Assembly: GCA_028280885.1 (NCBI GenBank)
Contig: JANQKY010000044.1
Span: 1 to 35,834, forward strand
DNA length: 35,834 bases
DNA from: Tepidamorphus sp.
Lineage (GTDB): Bacteria; Pseudomonadota; Alphaproteobacteria; Rhizobiales; Tepidamorphaceae
Reading direction: 5' to 3'
Under the pieces are notes generated by a model. It made no database searches. It had not been told where the DNA came from and saw only the letters and a program-made list of their open reading frames with translations. Both the position numbers and the translations under genes were made by a program. Shown piece by piece: positions 23,586 through 30,713 of this stretch (positions are counted from its first letter, which is position 1; each line of letters opens with the position of its first letter).

Positions 23586-24875
23586 TCAGTTAAACGTCTC
23601 GACCTGGACGCTTTCGACGAAATCCGGCGACAGGGTCTTGAGCCAGTCGGCCGAGATCTGCCCGACCGGCGTCGTGACCGCGTCCCCGTCGAACATCATC
23701 ATGTCGCCGAGAAGCGCGAAGTCATAGTCGTCGGAATGCATCGTCGTGCCCAGAAGCTGGTCCTCGACGCCCTGATTGTCCTCGCGGATCGTAACATCCC
23801 GGCCGAGCCCGGCGAAGGTCAGGCCCGCCATCGCGTCGACGACCTGCTCGCGCGACGGCCAGTCGCCGCCATTCGCCGCGATGGCTTTTTCATAGGCCGC
23901 CTTGATCGCCGCCAGCGCCTGGCTCATGTGGAAGACGGGATAGATCGGATAGGCGCCGGTCTTTTCCTTGAAGGCGGCGACGAAGGCGTCGAAGTCCTCA
24001 TTCCCGGTCTTTTCGGGATGCAGGAAATAGTGATCGCCGCGCGTGCCGACGATATGCCCCTCCGGCAGCGCGTCGCCCAGGCGTTCCAGCGAGCTTTCGG
24101 CAAGCGGCAGCACCAGGGTCGAGTTATTGGTCAGCCCGCGCTGGGCCGCCTGGCGCACGAAGGTGTCCAAATCACCGCCCCAGGACGTCGACAGGATGAC
24201 GTCGGGCCGCAGCGCCTGCAGGCGGCTGATCTCGGTGGAGAAGTCAGGCGCGCCGAATTTGGGGAAGAACTCCGCCACGACCTCGACATCGGGCTTCAGC
24301 TGCTTCAGCGCGGTCGAGAAGATCGCCCAGCTGTCGCGGCCCCAGGCATAGTCCTGGTTGACCACCGCGATCGTCTTGAAGTCGGGCTTGGTCTTAAGCA
24401 GGTAGAGCACGGTCGCCAGCATCTCCGGCGTGGCGTTCGCCTGGGTGCGGAAGCTGTAGCGGAAGTCGTTTTCCTCGAAGATCCGCTGCGTGCCGCAATC
24501 CCACATGATGTTGAGGACCTTCAGGTCCTCCGCCAGCGGGCCGACCTTGGTGCAGTTGCCCGACGAGATGGAGGCGAACATCGCATCGACATCGACGTCC
24601 TCGACCAGGCGGCGATATTCGGCAAGCAGCGCCTCGCCGCCCGCGCCCTCGTCGACGAAGGTCGCCGACACCGGCACGCCGCCGATGCCGCCCTCGGCGT
24701 TCATCTCCTCGATCATCATTTCCGCCGCAGCCTTCGCCGGCTCGCCGAAGACGGAGGCCGGGCCGGTCAGAAAGGCGGTGATTCCAAGCCGGATCTCGTC
24801 CGGCTTCTCCGCCGCAGCGGCGCTGCCCGCGGCAAGCGCGACGGCCATTGCGGACGCAATCATCAAGGTCTTCAT
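23586..24875 (-). CDS. livK: LIV-type ABC transporter, periplasmic binding protein
   Basis: This 429-residue type 1 periplasmic binding protein has a signal peptide (MKTLMIASAMAVALAAGSAAAA, cut before EKPDE). The two lobes show typical text: RLGITAFLTGPASVFGEPAKAAAEMMIEEMNAEGGIGG, IWDCGTQRIFEENDFRYSFRTQANATPEML, VNQDYAWGRDSW and LRPDVILSTSWGGD. It is longer than classical LivK (about 370) and matches proteins used for aromatic or other organic acids; the ligand is not known. The start at 24875 is chosen because GGGAGG stands nine bases upstream; an in-frame TTG at 24893 would place that site inside the gene. About 125 bases upstream are LysR-type palindromes. It is first in the liv operon. 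Confidence 0.9.
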   Translation of the reverse strand: MKTLMIASAMAVALAAGSAAAAEKPDEIRLGITAFLTGPASVFGEPAKAAAEMMIEEMNAEGGIGGVPVSATFVDEGAGGEALLAEYRRLVEDVDVDAMFASISSGNCTKVGPLAEDLKVLNIMWDCGTQRIFEENDFRYSFRTQANATPEMLATVLYLLKTKPDFKTIAVVNQDYAWGRDSWAIFSTALKQLKPDVEVVAEFFPKFGAPDFSTEISRLQALRPDVILSTSWGGDLDTFVRQAAQRGLTNNSTLVLPLAESSLERLGDALPEGHIVGTRGDHYFLHPEKTGNEDFDAFVAAFKEKTGAYPIYPVFHMSQALAAIKAAYEKAIAANGGDWPSREQVVDAMAGLTFAGLGRDVTIREDNQGVEDQLLGTTMHSDDYDFALLGDMMMFDGDAVTTPVGQISADWLKTLSPDFVESVQVETFN

Positions 24876-24998
24876 TTTTGATATCCTCCCCAAGCGCGGT
24901 GCTTTCGACCGACGGCCCGAAAGCGCGAACCGAAAGCCTTATGCCGACCGTAGCAGAAAACGCCGCGACGGGGGCAAGCGTCGATCCCCGCGTATCGA

Positions 24999-25031
24999 TA
25001 TAGGCAAAACCTATAGCTGTTACTGCTATAG
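24999..25031. promoter_or_regulatory. LysR-type operator upstream of livK
   Basis: TATAGG-CAAAA-CCTATA at 24999-25015 is a perfect palindrome with ATA-N9-TAT spacing and T-N11-A form. It runs into a second inverted repeat, CTATAGC-N7-GCTATAG, at 25011-25031, so three half-sites are stacked. It lies in the 266-base gap between the GMC gene and livK, about 125 bases before the livK start. The same palindrome recurs at 27961 and 28952. It is the likely binding and activation site of the LysR protein encoded at 27996-28928. Confidence 0.75.
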
Positions 25032-25141
25032 CCGACATGGAAAAAGCGGCGACCCGCTTGCGAGCCGCCGCTTCCTGATCAAAGCCCGCGACGGGCGGAT
25101 CCTAGGTAAATCCAGATCCGGTCCCGCCGCGAAGTGACCCC

Positions 25142-26842
25142 TCAGCTGTTGACGATCATGTCGCCGGCCTTCCAGCCGATCATCATCGACGGCGCGTTGG
25201 TGTTCGACGTCGTGATATGCGGCATCACGGAAGCATCGGCGACGCGCAGCCCGTCGATCCCCTTCACCTTGAGATCGGGGTCGACGACCTTGCCGATCTG
25301 GCAGGTCGAGGTCGGATGGAAATAGGTGTTGACCGAGGCGGACAGGAAGTCGCGCCATTCCGCATCGGTCAGGTCGCCATCCTTCTGCGGCAGCGCCTCG
25401 CGCTTGGCGAGCCGCTTATAGGCCTCCTGCGCGCCGATCTCGCGGCACAGTTCCGTTGCCGCCCGGTAGGATTTCCAATCCTGCTCCTCGGCGAGATAGT
25501 TCGACTCGACGATCGGTGCGTCGGCGATGTCGCTGGAGGCAAGCTTCACATAGCCGCGCGATTGCGGCGTCGCGACGCCCGACAGGATGCAGTAGCCGTG
25601 CTCGTAGTCGAGCTTGTGCCCGGTCGAGGCGAACGGCACGGAGACATAGAGCGCGATCATGTCCGGCGAGCGCAGGCCAGGTTCCGACCGCTCCCACATA
25701 TAGACTTCCGAGTGGTTGTAGTGGGAGACCGGCACCGGCCCGGTCGCCTCGTAGTTTACGCCCGCGCCCAGGATATGGTCCTGCAGGCCGACGCCGACGG
25801 GCAGATCGGCTACCGCATCGATACCGACATCCTTGAGGTCCGACGCGATCCCGATGCCCGACAGCATCAAAAGGCGCGGGCTGTCGATCGCGCCCGCCGA
25901 CAGGATGACCTCCGAGCCGGCCTGAACCGACACCGGCTCGCCATTGTGCAGATAGGTGACGCCGGTGCATTTGGTGCCGTCGAGATTGAGCTTCTGCACC
26001 GGCGCATCGGTCAGCACGGTGACATTGCCGCTATCCATCACGGGACGCAGGAAGGCGGTCGCGGACGACTGCCGGCGCTGGTCCTTGATGTTGAAATCGA
26101 CCCAGGCCTGGCCCGACATCCGGTCTGAATTGAAGGACGGCGTTTCCTTGTAGCCGAGCGCGGCGGCGGCATCCATGAAGGCGATGGCGCCCTCGTGCTT
26201 GTGTTCGTCCTTGGGCTGGCTGATGAACAGCGGGCCCTCGGTGCCGCGGTTCTCGCCGCCAGGCTCGTAGGATTCCATCGCGATGAAATGCGGCAGCACG
26301 TCTTCGAACGACCAGCCGGTCGCGCCCATCGAGGCCCAGTTGTCGTAGTCGGTGCGGTGCCCGCGCGCGAAGATCATCGCGTTCAGCGCCGAGGTGCCGC
26401 CCAGCACGTTGCCGCGCGGCCAGGAATGGATGCGGCCGTCGGTATGGGTCGACGGCAGGGTGTCGAACCATTTGGTCGCGTCGGTGCCGAGCGAGGCCGC
26501 CCACAAGCGGCTGTCTTGCACCTCTTCCAGATCGTCGTTGCGGCCGGCTTCCAGCACCAGGATCTTCGCGCCGCTCCTGGCAAGCTGATGCACGCAGGCA
26601 GCGCCCGCCGACCCCGTGCCGATGACGATGAAATCATATTCGCCGGAAGGCTTCGCCGACGTCTTGGTCGACTGGGCGAGCGCCTTGCCCGACCAGGCGG
26701 TCGCAAGCGCCCCGGCCATGCCGGCGGTGACGCCGAGCGCCATCGCATTGCGGATGAAGGCACGCCGGCTGACACGGCCCGCATTGTATTCGACGACGGC
26801 CCGTTCAAGCGCCCCGTCTGTCTTGTTGGTGAAGTATCCCAT
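25142..26842 (-). CDS. GMC-family oxidoreductase with Tat signal
   Basis: This 566-residue FAD-dependent oxidoreductase of the glucose-methanol-choline family probably oxidises an alcohol. The N-terminus has a short helical stretch (ERAVVEYNAG), then a twin-arginine motif SRRAFIR (25-31) with a hydrophobic segment ending ALAQ, so the folded flavoprotein is probably exported to the periplasm. The FAD site is VIGTGSAGAACVHQL (75-80 GxGxxG) with LVLEAGRND. GMC signatures are WPRGNVLGGTSALNAM and ILSAGAIDSPRLLMLSGIG. At the C-terminus are YFHPTSTCQIG (active-site His) and ADASVMPHITTSNTNAPSMMIG. It follows the SDR gene by 144 bases, which contain an inverted repeat TGCCAGGC/GCCTGGCA (26912-26945). 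The substrate is unknown. Confidence 0.9.
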   Translation of the reverse strand: MGYFTNKTDGALERAVVEYNAGRVSRRAFIRNAMALGVTAGMAGALATAWSGKALAQSTKTSAKPSGEYDFIVIGTGSAGAACVHQLARSGAKILVLEAGRNDDLEEVQDSRLWAASLGTDATKWFDTLPSTHTDGRIHSWPRGNVLGGTSALNAMIFARGHRTDYDNWASMGATGWSFEDVLPHFIAMESYEPGGENRGTEGPLFISQPKDEHKHEGAIAFMDAAAALGYKETPSFNSDRMSGQAWVDFNIKDQRRQSSATAFLRPVMDSGNVTVLTDAPVQKLNLDGTKCTGVTYLHNGEPVSVQAGSEVILSAGAIDSPRLLMLSGIGIASDLKDVGIDAVADLPVGVGLQDHILGAGVNYEATGPVPVSHYNHSEVYMWERSEPGLRSPDMIALYVSVPFASTGHKLDYEHGYCILSGVATPQSRGYVKLASSDIADAPIVESNYLAEEQDWKSYRAATELCREIGAQEAYKRLAKREALPQKDGDLTDAEWRDFLSASVNTYFHPTSTCQIGKVVDPDLKVKGIDGLRVADASVMPHITTSNTNAPSMMIGWKAGDMIVNS

Positions 26843-26986
26843 GTGTACTCCCTCCCATGGAAGCGGGCAGACCCGCGTTCAAGCCGGTTCGAGCCGGCGC
26901 TCGATGCCCCCTGCCAGGCTCTTGAGGTTTGGCAACCGCCTGGCACGGGCACATTTTTATTGGGCCGTAACGTCAGATCATCGGCG

Positions 26987-27736
26987 TCAGATCGTCCGGC
27001 CGCCATCGACCTCCAGGATCGCGCCCGTTATGAACGTCGCTTCGTCGGAGGCGAGATAGAGGGCGGCATGCGCCATGTCCTCGGGCTCGCAGAGCCGCCC
27101 CATCGGGATCGATCCGAGGAATTTCGCGCGGTTTTCCGGCGTGTCCGGCATCCCCATGAAGGTCTCGAGCAGCCCGGTCGCGCCCATCACCGGCGCCAGG
27201 CCGCAGACCCGGATCCCGTCCGGCGCCAATTCGACCGCGAGCGTCTTGGTCAGCATGTTCACCGCGCCCTTGGAACTGTTGTACCAGCTCAATCCGGGCC
27301 GCGGCCGGATGCCCGCCGTCGAGCCGACATTGAGCATCACCCCACCGCCCACGGCGCGCCAATGCGGCACCACCGCGTGGGTCATGTGATAGATGCTGTC
27401 GACATTGACCGCGTAGACCCGCCGGAACGTGTCGTAGTCGACATCCAAGAGCGGCTGGTTGCGATGGCTCCAGCCGGCGTTGTTGACGACGATGTCGACA
27501 TGGCCGAACGCCTCGATGCTGTCGCGCACCGCATTCTGAATGTCATCGCCGTCGGATACGTCGCACCGCAGGGCGATCGCCGGGTCCCCAAGATCCGCGG
27601 CGACCGCCCGCGCCCCCTCGATGTCGAGGTCGACGATCGCGACCTTCGCACCCTCGGCGACGAAACGGCGGGCGATCTCGCGGCCGAAGCCGGACGCCGC
27701 CCCCGTTACGATCGATGTCTTTCCCGCAAGCCGCAT
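26987..27736 (-). CDS. SDR-family NAD(P)-dependent dehydrogenase
   Basis: This 249-residue short-chain dehydrogenase is of the classical FabG-like type. It has the nucleotide-binding TGAASGFG (11-18), IVDLD after the second strand (acidic residue favouring NAD over NADP), CDVSD, VVNNAGWSHR, the catalytic Ser in LNVGSTAGIRP and YNSSK with catalytic Tyr and Lys, and the end EVDGGRTI. It oxidises or reduces an alcohol/ketone in the cytoplasm. Its start lies six bases after the stop of a 40-residue small ORF, and the GMC gene follows, so the three are probably one operon under the LysR site at 27961. The substrate is unknown. Confidence 0.92.
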   Translation of the reverse strand: MRLAGKTSIVTGAASGFGREIARRFVAEGAKVAIVDLDIEGARAVAADLGDPAIALRCDVSDGDDIQNAVRDSIEAFGHVDIVVNNAGWSHRNQPLLDVDYDTFRRVYAVNVDSIYHMTHAVVPHWRAVGGGVMLNVGSTAGIRPRPGLSWYNSSKGAVNMLTKTLAVELAPDGIRVCGLAPVMGATGLLETFMGMPDTPENRAKFLGSIPMGRLCEPEDMAHAALYLASDEATFITGAILEVDGGRTI

Positions 27737-27742
27737 TACACA

Positions 27743-27865
27743 TCACCCGTGATTGAGGACGATCGTCTTGATCCGGCTGAATGCGTGCGGGGCCGAGAAG
27801 TCGCGCCAGGCGACGCCTGAGGCGACGCAGGGGTAAAACGGCGGGATAGAGGCTTGCGTGTTCAT
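27743..27865 (-). CDS. small ORF, 40 residues, upstream of SDR gene
   Basis: An open frame of 40 codons starts at ATG 27865 and stops at 27743, six bases before the SDR start codon. The peptide begins MNTQASIPPFYPCVASGVAW and is notable for aromatic residues (two Phe-rich turns, Tyr, Trp), one Cys and a basic middle (FSRIKT). A GGGGAAG ribosome binding site stands about six bases before the ATG. A LysR palindrome lies about 95 bases upstream. I do not recognise a family. It could be a real small protein, a leader that couples SDR translation, or the remnant of a larger gene. The tight spacing favours it being translated. Confidence 0.45.
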   Translation of the reverse strand: MNTQASIPPFYPCVASGVAWRDFSAPHAFSRIKTIVLNHG

Positions 27866-27960
27866 CAGGGCTTCCCCACACGGCCTTGGCGGCCGGTTCA
27901 TTTGAAGCGAATGCTAGGAAGGGAACCCCCGGCCAACAATGGGAAGGGTTGCAGGCCTGC

Positions 27961-27977
27961 TATAGGATTGACCTATA
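27961..27977. promoter_or_regulatory. LysR-type operator upstream of small ORF/SDR/GMC genes
   Basis: TATAGG-ATTGA-CCTATA is a perfect palindrome with ATA-N9-TAT spacing (T-N11-A: 27963-27975). It lies between the end of the LysR gene (27996) and the small ORF start (27865), about 95 bases before it on the minus strand. It has the same outer bases as the site upstream of livK, with a different centre, as expected for a protein-binding site rather than a copied repeat. Confidence 0.75.
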
Positions 27978-27995
27978 TCTAAAGCCGTGCCGGCG

Positions 27996-28928
27996 TCAGG
28001 TGAGACGGCCGCGCCAGATGTTCCGCGTCACCAGTTCACGCACGACTTCGACCGTCGTCCGCTCGACCTCGAGCGCCGCCCGGGTCCTCAGGTGATGGGG
28101 GTTGCGGACAAGATAGACCGGCCGGCTGATCTTCGGCTCGACGATGACGGAACTGACCAACTCGCCGCGCTCCTCGAAGTCGCCGACGGCGGCCGGCGCG
28201 AGGATCGTGAAGGCGCTGCCGCGCTTGACCAGCGACTTGATCTGCGACAGCGAATCCATCTCGACGACGATCTCCAGATGCTGGCTGACCGCCCGGCAGG
28301 TCCGGTCGATCAGCATCCGGAGCCCGTGCGACTTCGACGGCAGGACGAGCTCGAGCGCGCCCAGTTGCGCCAGCTTCACCGGCTCCCCCGGCGGCGTGTC
28401 GAAGGGCCACAGATCGGGTGGCGAATAGAAATGCAGATCCTCTTCCAGAAGCGTCGTGACCTCGGCATGCTTGAGGCCGGACGTCTCGTAGAGCATTGCC
28501 AGATCTATCGATTTCTCTTCGAGCCATTCCTTGATGAAACCGCTCATCGCATCGACCGCGCGCAGCCGGATGTCCGGATATTGCAGCCGGATCGTCTCCG
28601 CCAGCGGCACCGACAGGACCATCGAGACCGAAGAGGGAAAGCCGAACACCACCTTGCCCGCCGGCCGCTCGCCGGCCTGGCGCACGTCGAACTTGGCCCG
28701 CTCCACGGCGGCGAGGATATCCCGCGCGCGGTCGAGGAAGACCGAGCCGGCATCGGTCAGCACAACGCCCCGCGGCGAGCGGATGAAAAGCTGGGTGCCG
28801 AGCCGATCCTCGAGGCTCTTCAGCTGCACCGAGATCGACGGCTGGGCGATGCCCACGACCTCGGCGGCGGACGCAAGCGAGCCGCTCTCGGCAATCGCCA
28901 CGAAATAGCGGATCTGCTTGAGTTCCAA
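27996..28928 (-). CDS. LysR-family regulator, Nac/Cbl-like
   Basis: This 310-residue regulator has an N-terminal winged helix-turn-helix (MELKQIRYFVAIAESGSLASAAEVVGIAQPSISVQLKSLEDRLGTQLFIRSPRGVVLTDAG, 1-60) and a periplasmic-binding-like effector domain (from about 92). Text such as GFPSSVSMVLSVPLAETIRLQYPDIRLRAV..GFIKEWLEEKSIDLAMLYE is like the Nac/Cbl branch of LysR proteins, whose members bind ATA-N9-TAT. Sites of exactly this form lie 24 bases upstream of its start (28952), downstream at 27961 and upstream of livK (24999). It is divergent from the CoA-transferase gene. It probably regulates itself and these neighbours in response to the imported compound or a product. Confidence 0.92.
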   Translation of the reverse strand: MELKQIRYFVAIAESGSLASAAEVVGIAQPSISVQLKSLEDRLGTQLFIRSPRGVVLTDAGSVFLDRARDILAAVERAKFDVRQAGERPAGKVVFGFPSSVSMVLSVPLAETIRLQYPDIRLRAVDAMSGFIKEWLEEKSIDLAMLYETSGLKHAEVTTLLEEDLHFYSPPDLWPFDTPPGEPVKLAQLGALELVLPSKSHGLRMLIDRTCRAVSQHLEIVVEMDSLSQIKSLVKRGSAFTILAPAAVGDFEERGELVSSVIVEPKISRPVYLVRNPHHLRTRAALEVERTTVEVVRELVTRNIWRGRLT

Positions 28929-28951
28929 GGGCCGTACCTCCGCGGCAAGGT

Positions 28952-28968
28952 TATAGGCCCCCTCTATA
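28952..28968. promoter_or_regulatory. LysR-type operator in lysR/CoA-transferase divergent gap
   Basis: TATAGG-CCCCC-TCTATA differs by one base from a perfect palindrome and keeps ATA-N9-TAT and T-N11-A (28954-28966) spacing. It is 24 bases before the LysR start codon and 138 bases before the CoA-transferase start, a usual place for autorepression and divergent activation. Confidence 0.72.
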
Positions 28969-29105
28969 CCTTTTCAAGCGAAGATGTATTTGCCGTCTCC
29001 GGCCATTCCAAAGACACTGGCCTGGAAAATGCCATAGCCTGAAGATGCCCTGGGCGGGCGCCCGAACGGGCAAACGCGAAACAGACTTAAGGACGTCGAA
29101 GCAAG

Positions 29106-30254
29106 ATGCGGGATCTGGAAGGCCTGCTGGTGGTGTCTCTGGAGCATGCGGTCGCGGCGCCCTATGCCTCGTGCAAGCTCGCCGACGCCGGCGCGCGCGT
29201 CATCAAGGTGGAGCGCCCGGAAGGCGATTTCGCGCGCGGCTACGACGATCTCGTCCATGGCCACAGCGCCTATTTCGTCTGGATCAACCGGGGCAAGGAA
29301 TCGATCTGCCTCGACCTGAAATCCGACGACGACCGTGCCGTCATGGGGGAGATGCTCAAACGGGCCGACGTCTTCATCCAGAATCTCGGCCCAGGTGTGT
29401 TAAGCCGACTTGGAATCGAGATCGACCGGATTCGCGCCGACAATCCCCGGCTGGTCGTCTGCTCGATCTCGGGCTATGGCAGCGACGGACCGGCCCGGGA
29501 CCAGAAGGCCTACGACCTGCTGATCCAGGCCGAGACGGGGCTGTCGGCGATCAACGGAACACAGGAGGGGCCGGCGCGGGTCGGCGTCTCCGTCTGCGAC
29601 ATCGCCGCGGGGATGACGGCCTTTTCCGCGATCCTGCAGGCGCTGCTCCGGCGCCATACCACCGGCGAAGGGCGCGAAATCGAGGTCTCGCTGTTCCACG
29701 CGATGGCCGACTGGATGAACGTGCCGTTCCTGCAATATAAATATGGCGGCAAAGCACCGACGCGAATGGGACTAAAGCATCCCACCATCGCGCCCTATGG
29801 ATCCTATGCCTGCGCCGACGGCAAGGAAATCCTGATCTCGATCCAGAACGAGCGGGAATGGGCGCGCTTCTGCGAGGTCGTGCTGGGCGACCCGACGCTG
29901 GCCGATACGCCGGGCTGGCGCTCGAACTCGGAGCGGATCGCACAACGCGACATCGTCGACAAGCGCGTCGCCACCGCTTATGCGACCCAGACCCGTGACG
30001 AGGCAATCGACCAGGCGAAAGCGGCCGGGATCGCCTATGGCCGGCTCTCCGACATCGACGATCTCGTCAGCCATCCCCAGCATCGCTATATCGGCGTGCG
30101 GGTCGCCGACAGGGAGATCAAGGTGCTCGCGCCCGGCGCGCTGTTCAAGGGCGAAGAGCCCGTGGTCGCATCGATCCCGACGGCCGGACGCGACAGCGAC
30201 GCCATCCGCGCCGAGTTTCCGGTTCCCGCCTACCGGGCCCCGGCTGCGGAATAG
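29106..30254 (+). CDS. class III CoA-transferase (CaiB/BaiF family)
   Basis: This 382-residue protein transfers CoA from an acyl-CoA donor to a carboxylic acid. Family blocks are EHAVAAPYASCKLADAGARVIKVERPEGD, FVWINRGKESICLDLK, FIQNLGPGVLSRLGI, SISGYGSDGP, KAYDLLIQAETG and the catalytic aspartate D165 in VSVCDIAAG. The C-terminal domain has GLKHPTIAPYGSYACADGKEILISIQNEREW and AAGIAYGRLSDIDDLVSHPQ. It is divergent from the LysR gene with a LysR palindrome between, so it likely belongs to the same regulon. It would activate a carboxylic acid (perhaps made by the GMC and dehydrogenase steps) for further breakdown. Donor and acceptor are not known. Confidence 0.9.
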   Translation: MRDLEGLLVVSLEHAVAAPYASCKLADAGARVIKVERPEGDFARGYDDLVHGHSAYFVWINRGKESICLDLKSDDDRAVMGEMLKRADVFIQNLGPGVLSRLGIEIDRIRADNPRLVVCSISGYGSDGPARDQKAYDLLIQAETGLSAINGTQEGPARVGVSVCDIAAGMTAFSAILQALLRRHTTGEGREIEVSLFHAMADWMNVPFLQYKYGGKAPTRMGLKHPTIAPYGSYACADGKEILISIQNEREWARFCEVVLGDPTLADTPGWRSNSERIAQRDIVDKRVATAYATQTRDEAIDQAKAAGIAYGRLSDIDDLVSHPQHRYIGVRVADREIKVLAPGALFKGEEPVVASIPTAGRDSDAIRAEFPVPAYRAPAAE

Positions 30255-30349
30255 TACGGCGCCCAGTCAATGCTCGGTTCGAACCCATTGCTGTCCGGTT
30301 CAGTGGGGACGGGGCTTTGGTTTTCAGCTTGGCCACCCCTCAGAGGTCA

Positions 30350-30438
30350 TGCCCGGACTTGTTCCGGGCATCCATGAACACCGCCGTTAAGAATAGACGC
30401 AAGCGACTGTGTTCATGGATCGCCGGGACAAGCCCGGC
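30350..30438. repeat. nested inverted repeat with two hairpins
   Basis: TGCCCGGA-CTTGT-TCCGGGCA (30350-30370) and GCCGGG-ACAAG-CCCGGC (30422-30438) are two hairpins in opposite orientation, and between them ATCCATGAACAC (30370-30381) is the exact reverse complement of GTGTTCATGGAT (30409-30420). Such paired palindromic elements (..GCCCGGACTTGTTCCGGGCATCCATG..) are common intergenic repeats in Rhizobiales. It sits in the 459-base gap between the convergent CoA-transferase and aldehyde dehydrogenase genes and may serve as a two-way terminator. The remainder of that gap, to about 30660, shows no convincing gene. Confidence 0.75.
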
Positions 30439-30661
30439 AATGACACGGAGGGGGAACGGCGGGCGATAGCAGACACCGCTTGCGTTGAGGAAAACAGAGT
30501 TGATGACGTCCGAGTTAGTGGTTGAGTGAATCCATGTCCCGCGACCGTCATTTGCCAAAAGTCATGTCAGGCAGATACTTGATCGGCGGCGTCGGAACTA
30601 AGCCGGATGACAGCGATTCAAATAGCAAGGCATATTTATTTATTCGAATAATTATATGACA

Positions 30662-30706
30662 GCCGTACGCAGCGCCGGGTCGTAGCGTCCGGTGCGCTGC
30701 GCACGG
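30662..30706 (-). terminator. possible terminator after aldehyde dehydrogenase gene
   Basis: A stem of about 14 bp with one mismatch (GCCGTACGCAGCGC paired with GCGCTGCGCACGGC) lies eight bases past the stop codon on the minus strand, followed by AT-rich sequence (TGTCATATAATTATT) rather than a clean T-run. It could end the aldehyde dehydrogenase/sugar-transporter operon. Confidence 0.45.
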
Positions 30707-30713
30707 CTTTGCC

